This document shows positions 1 to 5,109 of a stretch of DNA of 5,288 nucleotides, one piece after another. The stretch is from Candidatus Gastranaerophilales bacterium (GTDB taxonomy: Bacteria > Cyanobacteriota > Vampirovibrionia > Gastranaerophilales > Gastranaerophilaceae). Both the position numbers and the translations under genes were made by a program. The stretch lies in the NCBI GenBank assembly GCA_947589525.1, contig CANQAW010000130.1, forward strand, positions 1 to 5,288. Direction: 5' to 3'. Numbering within the stretch: the stretch's first letter is position 1; each line of letters begins with the position of its first letter. Under the pieces are notes generated by a model. The model worked only from the letters and a program-made list of their open reading frames with translations. It was not told the DNA's origin and did no database searches.

Positions 1-634
1 GCAGGATTTAATAGAATCCTTAAAAATCCATGGAGAAATTCCCGTTATAGTGTCAGAAGTTAAATGTTCGCAAGTTTTATACGATACGATTGAGAAAATG
101 GGCGCAAAAGCCGTTATGACAAAAACGGGACACGGCTATATAAAATCAAAAATGAGAGAAGAAGGCGCACTTTTGGCAGGCGAAATGTCGGGTCATACAT
201 TCTTTAAAGACAGATACTACGGGTATGATGATGCAATTTACGCCGGCTGCAGATTAATTGAAATTATTGCAAAGAATAAAATTAAAAATGACAAATTTGT
301 CTTGAGTAATCTTCTTGAACCTTTTAATCATGTTTATTTGTCGCAGGAAGAAAGAATACCTTGTCCCAACGAGCTGAAAAAAGAAGTGCTTGAGGTAATC
401 TCCGAAAATATAACGGATGAATTATTTAACTCTAAAATTAAAGAGATAATTACAATAGACGGGCTCAGAATAATTTTTAAAGACGGTTTTGCGCTAATTC
501 GCCAATCAAATACGGAGCCTGTTTTCACTTTACGTTTTGAAGCGAAAACGAAGGAAAAATGCGAACAATATAAATCCGCTCTTGTTAATTTAACAAATGC
601 AGTCAGGGATAAACTAAATACTGCGAAAGTATAA
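1..634 (+). CDS. Phosphomannomutase/phosphoglucomutase, C-terminal part (5' end outside window)
   Basis: This is the C-terminal ~210 residues of an alpha-D-phosphohexomutase, a cytoplasmic enzyme that interconverts hexose 1- and 6-phosphates for sugar-nucleotide synthesis. The frame is open from base 2 with no stop. A GTG at 50 is not the start, because the family sequence runs through it (HGEIPVI before, SEVKCSQVLYD after). Domain III is visible with KTGHGYIK and the substrate-specificity loop GEMSGH at 179-196; GEMSGH is typical of PMM/PGM, whereas GlmM usually has GEQSGH. It is followed by YYGYDDAIYAG. Domain IV carries the phosphate-binding loop RQSNTEP at 500-520. The family is usually ~450-460 residues, so the catalytic serine and Mg loop lie upstream of the window. 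No hairpin terminator separates it from the next gene, so read-through is possible. Family assignment is secure; mannose versus glucose preference cannot be decided from this part. Confidence 0.93.
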   Translation, partial: QDLIESLKIHGEIPVIVSEVKCSQVLYDTIEKMGAKAVMTKTGHGYIKSKMREEGALLAGEMSGHTFFKDRYYGYDDAIYAGCRLIEIIAKNKIKNDKFVLSNLLEPFNHVYLSQEERIPCPNELKKEVLEVISENITDELFNSKIKEIITIDGLRIIFKDGFALIRQSNTEPVFTLRFEAKTKEKCEQYKSALVNLTNAVRDKLNTAKV

Positions 635-674
635 GAAACAATACTACTTAATTCCAACAAAAAAACAAAAAAAC

Positions 675-692
675 GCTGATATAATAGCTGAT
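675..692 (+). promoter_or_regulatory. Extended -10 promoter abutting the start of the 693 gene
   Basis: TG at 677-678, one base, then a perfect TATAAT at 680-685 form a consensus extended -10 element. The predicted +1 is about 692, i.e. at the ATG itself (693). No good -35 hexamer is present at 17 +/- 1 bp. Two A7 tracts (659-665 and 667-673, each followed by C) fill that stretch instead. There is no Shine-Dalgarno sequence before the ATG, which fits a leaderless mRNA. The start site is predicted, not measured. Confidence 0.6.
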
Positions 693-1550
693 ATGAAAAT
701 GCCTTTAAAGAAAATAAAAATAATGATTTTAATGCTTCTTTTGTGTGTAAGCATTGCATACGGCGCAAATTCCGACGTAACTGAGCAAATTCAAAGATTT
801 GAAAATTCGATTTGGGGATTTAACTATACAAAAGATGACGCCTCAAAGAGGCTTTCCAGAATTGAAAATAATGTTTTCGGGCAAACAAATGCAAATCTGT
901 CAATTGACGACAGAATTAAAAAGATAAATGAAGCGCTCGGCTTTGAAAGCATACAAGACAGCAAAAAACAAGCTTGGGAGCTTGATAAAACGGAAATTGC
1001 AGGAATAAACTATCCTCAAATTGACACTTTAGAGTATCAGTTATTTAAAGGCACTTATGAAAAAGAAAATATTTATAAAAGGCTGGAAAGATTAGAACAA
1101 AAAATCTTCGGTTCAACTCAAGAGGGGGACTTAGCATCAAGAACCGAAAGATTAAAAGCATATATAAGAAAAGACGAAATAGCTCGCAATCCTAATCAAT
1201 ACATTGAAAAAAGATACTCAACAACGCCTGACGTTGAACAATATATGGGTTCGCAGAATAAATATGAAAATTCGGATGTTTATATTCAGCTTGCAGGCTT
1301 GGAAACAATTCTTTTTTCAAAAACATATTCTCAAGACCCCGTGGGTTTAAGATTAAATCGTTTAGAGAGAAAAATTTTCCAAAGAGACTTTTCTTCAGAT
1401 GATGAATTTTTACGCATACAAAGACTTCAAGCGGCAGCACAGGCGCAAAAAACGGCAAAATTATACGAAGCAAATAAAATCCAAAAATACGCTTCAACAG
1501 GCATACAATTGGGTTCAATAATTTTAATGATACTTGCTTTAATTTTGTAA
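693..1550 (+). CDS. Exported protein with three LE..FG repeats and a C-terminal hydrophobic tail
   Basis: I do not know the function of this 285-residue protein. Residues 1-24 form a Sec signal peptide: lysines, a hydrophobic core (MILMLLLCVSIA), then AYG as a likely signal peptidase I site. The cysteine does not sit in a lipobox. Three imperfect repeats follow at about 31-80, 109-157 and 198-247. Each has two half-units with the pattern RLxRLExxIFG: for example YKRLERLEQKIFG in repeat 2 and LRLNRLERKIFQ in repeat 3, then a D..xR..RL ending. Linkers are polar. Residues 270-285 (GIQLGSIILMILALIL) are a short hydrophobic segment ending the protein with no charged tail, so the mature protein may stay membrane-attached facing outward. 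Similar repeat proteins are, from memory, common in Melainabacteria and cyanobacteria. Translation probably starts at 693 on a leaderless mRNA; ATG 699 is an in-frame alternative. No Shine-Dalgarno sequence precedes either. Confidence 0.88.
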   Translation: MKMPLKKIKIMILMLLLCVSIAYGANSDVTEQIQRFENSIWGFNYTKDDASKRLSRIENNVFGQTNANLSIDDRIKKINEALGFESIQDSKKQAWELDKTEIAGINYPQIDTLEYQLFKGTYEKENIYKRLERLEQKIFGSTQEGDLASRTERLKAYIRKDEIARNPNQYIEKRYSTTPDVEQYMGSQNKYENSDVYIQLAGLETILFSKTYSQDPVGLRLNRLERKIFQRDFSSDDEFLRIQRLQAAAQAQKTAKLYEANKIQKYASTGIQLGSIILMILALIL

Positions 1551-1556
1551 TATAAT
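1527..1556 (+). promoter_or_regulatory. Candidate promoter of the ferritin gene
   Basis: A perfect TATAAT at 1551-1556 directly follows the stop codon of the preceding gene (1548-1550). An ATGATA at 1527-1532 matches the -35 consensus at 4 of 6 bases with an 18-bp spacer. The predicted +1 near 1563 gives a leader of about 23 nt containing the AAGGAGA ribosome binding site. No Fur-box-like palindrome was seen around it. The -35 part is weak. Confidence 0.5.
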
Positions 1557-1585
1557 TTTAATAAAAAGTATAAAAGGAGATAAAA

Positions 1586-2095
1586 ATGATGAACGAAAAA
1601 TTGCAACAAGCTTTTTCAAAACAAATCAATGCTGAATTATACAGCGAATACCTTTATTTGATTATGAGAGATGTTTTTAAAGAACTAAATCTTGAAGGTT
1701 TTGTTAACTGGTTTGATGTACAAGTTCAAGAAGAAAGAGCTCATGCGATGGGTTTAATTAACTATGTTTATCAAAGAGGCGGATGCGTTGAATATAGCGC
1801 AATTGACCTTCCTAAATTGAACGGAAGAAATCCTATCGAAGTTTTTGAACAAGTTTTATCCCATGAACAATTTGTTACTTCAAAAATTAACGAACTGTTT
1901 GACGTGGCAGTTGAAGTTAAAGACAGAGCCTCTCAAAACTTCTTAAATTGGTATATAAACGAACAGGTTGAAGAAGAAGAAAGCGCTTGCAATGTTTTAA
2001 CAACTTTAAAACTTATTGAAGGAGATAAATACGCTCTTTTAATGTTCGATAAAGAATTAAGCGCAAGAACTTTCACTGCGCCCGTTATCGGCTAA
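1586..2095 (+). CDS. ftnA: Non-heme ferritin
   Basis: This is a 169-residue bacterial ferritin, a cytoplasmic 24-subunit cage that oxidises Fe(II) with oxygen or peroxide and stores it as ferric mineral. Numbering coincides with E. coli FtnA: site A/B ligands E17, E50, H53, E94, Q127 and E130 are present, as are the conserved Y24 and the extra site C ligands E49, E126 and E129. The motif QINAELYSEYLY opens helix A and EERAHAMG carries E50 and H53. No methionine haem ligand pattern of bacterioferritin is evident. A Shine-Dalgarno AAGGAGA at 1574-1580 lies 5 nt before ATG 1586; ATG 1589 is also possible, but 1586 keeps the family's residue register. The gene has its own likely promoter and stands alone, 111 bp from the next gene. 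No hairpin terminator was found after the stop. Confidence 0.96.
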   Translation: MMNEKLQQAFSKQINAELYSEYLYLIMRDVFKELNLEGFVNWFDVQVQEERAHAMGLINYVYQRGGCVEYSAIDLPKLNGRNPIEVFEQVLSHEQFVTSKINELFDVAVEVKDRASQNFLNWYINEQVEEEESACNVLTTLKLIEGDKYALLMFDKELSARTFTAPVIG

Positions 2096-2145
2096 ATATT
2101 AAAAAATGTAACAAAAATAGTAAAAAGTCCCGTAAAATCCTAAAG

Positions 2146-2174
2146 TTTTATTGAAAATAGCCGTATTTTATACT
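2146..2174 (+). promoter_or_regulatory. Weak candidate promoter of the 2207 gene
   Basis: TATACT at 2169-2174 is a fair -10 box, giving a +1 near 2181 and a leader of about 26 nt with an AAGGAGA ribosome binding site. At 17 bp upstream there is only TTTTAT (2146-2151). A better -35 match, TTGAAA at 2151-2156, is just 12 bp away and cannot pair with this -10. A promoter is needed in this 111-bp gap or upstream, but the exact elements are uncertain. Confidence 0.3.
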
Positions 2175-2206
2175 GTTAGACAATAAAGTGCAAGGAGAAT
2201 GGACAA

Positions 2207-2935
2207 ATGGGACTTTCCGCAAGTCAAGCAAGATTTCTTCAGCTTACTGCCAGACAAAGCAATGTGGAATACCAAGCTCAACAAATTTCTTTTGAGCGTC
2301 TTCAACTTGCGAATAAAATGACCGATGCGGCAAATTTATATCAGGACAGAACTTCAAACCGCAAATATACTTTCACATACAGAAACGGTGAAGGTACTCA
2401 AACGGTTGATTTGACGTATAAAAATTATTTGAATTTTATGAACAAACAGCAGGAAGGTTTAAAATCTTCTCAAGAAAAATATTATCTTGTTTCTTCTTCG
2501 GGTCAAAAAATTGTTGTAACCAATCAGGAAGAAATGGATAAAATGATTGCCGACGACAGTTCATTATCGGAAAAGAATTTTATGATAGTCGGCGAAGACT
2601 TGCAAAATACGGACAGTTTTAGAAATGCACTTGAAAGCGGTACATATTTCTTTGCAACTTTAAATAAGGACGACGACGGCAACGTTTCTTTTGAAACAAG
2701 CTCGATTGAAAATCTTGGAGGCGGTGCAATTTCCGATGTGTACGATGTTGCCGATGATAAAGAAGCTCAATCGGAATATGATGCTACAATGGCAAAAATT
2801 CAAAAGCTTGATAAATCATTGGAAATGGAGCTTGACAGACTTGAAACGGAAAGAAATGCTATTCAAACGGAAATAGACAGCGTTTCAAAAGTTATAAGCA
2901 ATAATATTGAAACTTCGTTTAAAACTTTCAGCTAA
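2207..2935 (+). CDS. Uncharacterised MGLSASQARF-type protein with C-terminal coiled coil
   Basis: This 242-residue protein has no signal peptide or membrane segment. The N-terminus, MGLSASQARFLQLTAR followed by QSNVEYQAQQISFERLQLA, is a short helical motif I associate from memory with many otherwise unlike proteins of Gastranaerophilales; its function is unknown to me. The middle (about 50-180) is polar, with an acidic DDD and a GGG turn, and may form a beta-rich insert. Residues 190-235 are rich in heptad-spaced hydrophobics (IQKLDKSLEMELDRLETE onwards) and probably form a coiled coil before a FKTFS end. Helical ends around a variable core resemble the plan of flagellar or secreted filament proteins, but that is inference and no flagellar gene is nearby. 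The start is set by AAGGAGA at 2192-2198, 8 nt before the ATG. It is followed by an intrinsic terminator. Confidence 0.9.
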   Translation: MGLSASQARFLQLTARQSNVEYQAQQISFERLQLANKMTDAANLYQDRTSNRKYTFTYRNGEGTQTVDLTYKNYLNFMNKQQEGLKSSQEKYYLVSSSGQKIVVTNQEEMDKMIADDSSLSEKNFMIVGEDLQNTDSFRNALESGTYFFATLNKDDDGNVSFETSSIENLGGGAISDVYDVADDKEAQSEYDATMAKIQKLDKSLEMELDRLETERNAIQTEIDSVSKVISNNIETSFKTFS

Positions 2936-2965
2936 AATTCAAACATATATAAACACGCACTTTTT

Positions 2966-2994
2966 AACTCTTGATTTATCAAGAGTTTTATTTT
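2966..2994 (+). terminator. Intrinsic terminator in the convergent gap
   Basis: A perfect 9-bp stem (AACTCTTGA at 2966-2974, TCAAGAGTT at 2979-2987) with a TTTA loop is followed by TTATTTT. It lies 30 bp after the stop of the 2207 gene. Its T-rich tail overlaps the last bases of the minus-strand gene ending at 2993. In the minus direction the hairpin also follows that gene's stop at once but is not followed by a T tract, so it should act mainly on plus-strand transcripts. Confidence 0.85.
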
Positions 2995-3415
2995 ATGCAA
3001 CCAATTGATAAATATCTTCATCGTAGACAGGAACTAATTCTTTGTTGCTGTCTACATTTCTGTAGTATTGTTCGGGTCTTAATGCGCTGTATGAGTCAAC
3101 TGCTTGAAACGCTTGAGCCGTTTCTTCTTCGGTCGGTTCAGCGAACATTGTTTTTGCACTGTGAAATAAATCTTTAATATCTTTAATTAAACCTTCAAAG
3201 AAGCCTTCTTCTTCGACAGGAGCAAAACTTTGAGCTAATTTATCAGCTTGTTCAAGTTCTTGTGTTGTAAATCCTCTTGAAATTTTTTGAGCTTCAATCG
3301 GTTGAGCTTGTTTAACCGTTTGAGCTTTCGGTGCTGTTAAAGAACCGAATTGAGGTTTGTGATATGAATAATTTGGATTTAATTGCGGGTTAAATTGTAA
3401 ATCGTTAATTGCCAT
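2993..3415 (-). CDS. Uncharacterised small soluble protein
   Basis: I do not recognise this 140-residue protein. It has no signal peptide or membrane segment. Residues 1-48 are rich in N, Q, P and K, with few hydrophobics, and look disordered (MAINDLQFNPQLNPNYSYHK). Residues 50-65 form a likely helix (TQELEQADKLAQSF). Residues 70-92 (EGFFEGLIKDIKDLFHSAK) could be an amphipathic helix. The rest is acidic, with a EEET run and a tyrosine-bearing end (VPVYDEDIYQLVA). Amino-acid make-up is even and the frame is intact with its own promoter-like sequence, which supports a real gene rather than a chance frame. It has no clear Shine-Dalgarno sequence. It is convergent with the 2207 gene and downstream of the 3941 gene by about 100 bp. 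A cytoplasmic adaptor or scaffold role would be a guess. Confidence 0.78.
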   Translation of the reverse strand: MAINDLQFNPQLNPNYSYHKPQFGSLTAPKAQTVKQAQPIEAQKISRGFTTQELEQADKLAQSFAPVEEEGFFEGLIKDIKDLFHSAKTMFAEPTEEETAQAFQAVDSYSALRPEQYYRNVDSNKELVPVYDEDIYQLVA

Positions 3416-3420
3416 TTTAA

Positions 3421-3446
3421 AAACTCTATAAACTATAAACTCTATA
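3421..3446. repeat. Direct repeats AAACTCTATA in the leader of the minus-strand gene
   Basis: AAACTCTATA occurs at 3421-3430 and 3437-3446. A shortened copy, AAACTATA, lies at 3430-3437, so three units sit head to tail. They fall between the predicted -10 box and the start codon of the 3415 gene, covering most of its short leader. Function is unknown: operator, slippage product or chance in AT-rich DNA. Confidence 0.5.
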
Positions 3447-3447
3447 C

Positions 3448-3476
3448 ATTATATAAAAGTATTTTTTTCATGCGAA
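3448..3476 (-). promoter_or_regulatory. Candidate promoter of the 3415 gene
   Basis: Read on the minus strand, TTCGCA (3476-3471; 4 of 6 to the -35 consensus), a 17-bp spacer and a perfect TATAAT (3453-3448) form a good housekeeping-sigma promoter. The predicted +1 near 3441 gives a leader of about 26 nt made almost wholly of the AAACTCTATA repeats. Confidence 0.6.
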
Positions 3477-3518
3477 ATTGCTTAAGTTGTTTATATATTT
3501 ACAAAAGTTAACAATTTT

Positions 3519-3941
3519 TTAATATGCTTTTATTAAAAATATTTTTATATCGCTTTGCGCTTTTTGAACTCTTTTAATATATTTAAAATCATCAGGATTT
3601 TCTAAAATCAGAACAACCGCAGGGTTTTTATTTGTCATTTTGGAATAATAAAGCGCCTGTCCTACGCTTTCAGCCCATTTATGAGCAAAATCAAACTCAA
3701 GAGCATAATCTTTTGTTAAACAATCAACCCTTGTTTTATCCAAAAGAACAAATTCTCTTTTTCCAAAATTCTCTTTGCACCACTGCTCAACATAATAGGC
3801 TTCTTTTTGTCCTTTTTGCATTGTTTGGATTTGGTATAAATCCTCGGGGACATAATCAATTCCGTAGTAAAAATATCCGATAATCAGGATAATAAGACCG
3901 ATTATATATTTTAAAATTTTAATTTTTGTTCTCTTTTTCAT
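3519..3941 (-). CDS. Membrane-anchored small protein with PD-(D/E)xK-like motif order
   Basis: This 140-residue protein starts with lysines and one membrane helix (about 9-27, ILKYIIGLIILIIGYFYYG), placing its C-terminal domain outside the cytoplasmic membrane under the positive-inside rule. The domain has RVDCLT (71-76), then LEFDFAHKWAESVGQALYY (81-99), then the strand AVVLILE (108-114). I recall bacterial proteins of unknown function with this RVD...E.DFA.KWAE..GQALYY signature. The order D73, E82-x-D84, K88, Q95 resembles a PD-(D/E)xK nuclease-like core, but the usual lysine of ExK is replaced by D84, so catalysis is doubtful. No disulphide pattern is clear: C55 and C74 are the only cysteines. 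No Shine-Dalgarno sequence precedes ATG 3941. It is divergent from the Hsp31-like gene. The family is plausible; activity is unproven. Confidence 0.85.
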   Translation of the reverse strand: MKKRTKIKILKYIIGLIILIIGYFYYGIDYVPEDLYQIQTMQKGQKEAYYVEQWCKENFGKREFVLLDKTRVDCLTKDYALEFDFAHKWAESVGQALYYSKMTNKNPAVVLILENPDDFKYIKRVQKAQSDIKIFLIKAY

Positions 3942-3948
3942 AAATTCG

Positions 3949-3986
3949 ACTATAAAACTAAATATCAGACTAATTTAAAAATTATA
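3949..3986 (-). promoter_or_regulatory. Two alternative -10 boxes for the 3941 gene
   Basis: On the minus strand a perfect TATAAT lies at 3986-3981 (predicted +1 near 3974, leader 33 nt) and a TATAGT at 3954-3949 (predicted +1 at 3942, next to ATG 3941). Neither has a convincing -35 box: TTTATA is the best for the first. The second would give a leaderless mRNA, in keeping with the missing Shine-Dalgarno sequence. The whole 3942-4016 divergent gap is very AT-rich and must also hold the plus-strand promoter of the Hsp31-like gene, which I could not place. Confidence 0.35.
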
Positions 3987-4010
3987 AACCATATTTTAAA
4001 TTATATAAAA

Positions 4011-4015
4011 AAGGA
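4011..4015 (+). promoter_or_regulatory. Ribosome binding site that decides the Hsp31-like start
   Basis: AAGGA at 4011-4015 is 1 nt from the first in-frame ATG (4017) and 7 nt from the second (4023). Only the second has workable spacing, so 4023 is chosen as the start. Confidence 0.75.
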
Positions 4016-4022
4016 AATGAAA

Positions 4023-4679
4023 ATGAAAAAACTTTTAATTATTACAACAAATTCTTCCGATTGCGGTGAAATTAAAAATACGGGAGTTTTTTTGGAAGAA
4101 TTTGCAATTCCTTATTTAATCTTTGAAAAATCAAACATCGAAATGTCAATTGCAAGCTTAAAAGGCGGGTTGACGCCGGTGGATGAGGGGTCGATATCTT
4201 GCTCCAATCCTGTTGAGTGGGATAAATGTATTAAAATTTTGAGAAATACAAAAAATTTATATGATATTGATTATAAAAATTTTGACGGAATTTATTTCCC
4301 CGGAGGGCATGGGCCTTTAGATGACATTTACGATAATAAAAAAATAAAAGAAATTGTATCTTATTTTTTTAATGAAGGTAAGTTAATTTCGGCAATCTGT
4401 CACGGAGTGTGCGCTTTATTAAATGTTAAAGGGGATAGCGGGGATTTCATTGTTAAAAACAGAAACATAACTTCTTTTACCAATGCGGAAGAAAAAATAG
4501 TTAAATTAAATTCTTTAGTTCCGTTTTTGCTTGAAGATGAACTTAAAAAACAAGGTGCGCAATATGTTTCGCAAAAACCTTGGGCTGAGCACGTTGAAGT
4601 TTCAAGAAATATTATCACAGGGCAAAACCAAAATTCAGCTACATTGATAGCTGAAAAAATTGTTGAATATTTTGCTTAA
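4023..4679 (+). CDS. DJ-1/PfpI family protein, Hsp31-like (type 1 glutamine amidotransferase fold)
   Basis: This 218-residue cytoplasmic protein belongs to the DJ-1/PfpI superfamily, on the Hsp31 branch. That branch includes glutathione-independent glyoxalase III enzymes that turn methylglyoxal into lactate; deglycase and holdase-chaperone roles are reported and debated. Visible motifs (numbered from ATG 4023): the N-terminal strand KKLLIITTN; TGVFLEEFAIPY with the conserved glutamate E26; ASLKGG; YFPGGHG at 91-97; the nucleophile elbow AICHG with C126 and H127; and TSFTNAEE with E156/E157, where the acidic third residue of the triad lies in Hsp31 proteins. Length is normal for the branch (about 220-240). 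An upstream in-frame ATG at 4017 is too near the ribosome binding site. It is a single gene, divergent from the 3941 gene, with only a weak hairpin downstream. Family is secure; the in vivo substrate is not known. Confidence 0.93.
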   Translation: MKKLLIITTNSSDCGEIKNTGVFLEEFAIPYLIFEKSNIEMSIASLKGGLTPVDEGSISCSNPVEWDKCIKILRNTKNLYDIDYKNFDGIYFPGGHGPLDDIYDNKKIKEIVSYFFNEGKLISAICHGVCALLNVKGDSGDFIVKNRNITSFTNAEEKIVKLNSLVPFLLEDELKKQGAQYVSQKPWAEHVEVSRNIITGQNQNSATLIAEKIVEYFA

Positions 4680-4684
4680 AAACA

Positions 4685-4714
4685 GGGTCTAACAATTTTA
4701 GGGCGGGTGCAGGG
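4685..4714 (+). other. Four GGG runs in an AT-rich gap
   Basis: GGG occurs at 4685-4687, 4701-4703, 4705-4707 and 4712-4714, with loops of 13, 1 and 4 nt. This is a loose G-quadruplex pattern and stands out against the surrounding AT-rich DNA. It lies between the Hsp31-like stop and the toxin promoter. A weak 5-bp hairpin (GCAAA, TTTC loop, TTTGC; 4714-4727) overlaps its end and lacks a T tract, so it is not called a terminator. Confidence 0.35.
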
Positions 4715-4734
4715 CAAATTTCTTTGCTTATCTC

Positions 4735-4764
4735 TTGACAAAAGTGTTGTTTTTAGACTACAAT
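4735..4764 (+). promoter_or_regulatory. Promoter of the toxin-antitoxin operon
   Basis: A perfect -35 TTGACA (4735-4740), an 18-bp spacer and TACAAT (4759-4764; 5 of 6) make the strongest promoter in the window. The predicted +1 is at 4771, the first base of the toxin's GTG, so the transcript would be leaderless. Imperfect inverted repeat ACAATA/TATTGT (4760-4765, 4782-4787) overlaps the -10 box and start codon and could be the operator for autoregulation by the antitoxin; that part is inference. Confidence 0.75.
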
Positions 4765-4770
4765 ATTTTT

Positions 4771-5091
4771 GTGAAAGAAATTATTGTCTATAAGCAATCA
4801 AACGGAAAATGCCTTTTTGACCAATGGTTTTATAAACTTGACAAGATAAATCAAGCACGAATTGAAAAAAGACTTGAACGACTTGAAGAAGGTCATTATG
4901 GCGATTTCAAGAAAATAGACCAAGATATATCGGAATTACGTTTCACATTTGGAAGCGGTTATAGAATATATTTTTCGGAAATTGACGAAATTATCATAAT
5001 TTTACTATGCGCAGGCGATAAAAAAACTCAAAGCTCTGATATTAAAAAAGCAAAAAAATATTTAGATGATTTGATTTCAAGAAATAAATAA
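4771..5091 (+). CDS. Type II toxin, RelE/ParE superfamily (HI1419, Gp49/HigB-like)
   Basis: This 106-residue protein matches the 'addiction module killer protein' family: KEIIVYKQSNGKCLFDQW at the start, a helical RIEKRLERLEEGHYGDFK region (about 30-47), ISELRFTFGSGYRIYF (53-68) with R57 and R65, then LLCAGDKKTQ (78-87) and DIKKAKKYL. Relatives fold like RelE and cleave mRNA or block translation; ParE relatives act on gyrase, and this branch's target is not decided by sequence. Family proteins begin right at MKEI-type residues, which fits GTG 4771. An in-frame TTG at 4735 would add 12 residues without family support, and that TTG belongs to the -35 box. No Shine-Dalgarno sequence is present. 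The toxin precedes its antitoxin by 18 nt, the reversed order usual for this pair. Confidence 0.92.
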   Translation: MKEIIVYKQSNGKCLFDQWFYKLDKINQARIEKRLERLEEGHYGDFKKIDQDISELRFTFGSGYRIYFSEIDEIIIILLCAGDKKTQSSDIKKAKKYLDDLISRNK

Positions 5092-5109
5092 GTTAAATAA
5101 AGGATAAAA

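Noticed and set aside
50..52. GTG as the start of the phosphohexomutase
   Set aside because: The frame is open to the left edge and the preceding residues continue the family sequence, so the gene begins outside the window.
334..768. A 144-codon open frame on the minus strand
   Set aside because: It overlaps the conserved phosphohexomutase domain IV and the signal peptide of the next gene, and its translation is serine/phenylalanine-rich with no family features.
1192..1609. Two minus-strand open frames under the 3' end of the repeat protein and the ferritin start
   Set aside because: They are antisense to well-supported coding sequence, with shadow-like composition and no ribosome binding site.
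2101..2160. Terminator for ferritin in the gap before 2207
   Set aside because: Only a bulged CTA/TAG plus TTTT/AAAA pairing can be drawn, with no T tract after it.
3632..3883. An 83-codon plus-strand frame
   Set aside because: It lies inside the minus-strand membrane-anchored gene, whose TM helix and conserved motifs make it the real one.
4714..4727. Hairpin GCAAA-TTTC-TTTGC as a terminator of the Hsp31-like gene
   Set aside because: The stem is only 5 bp, mostly A-T, and is followed by TTATCTC rather than a T tract.
4862..4893. Similarity between RLERLEEGHYG of the toxin and the RLERLEQKIFG repeats of the 693 protein
   Set aside because: This helix is a normal part of the HI1419 toxin family; the resemblance is short and best explained by chance in charged helices.
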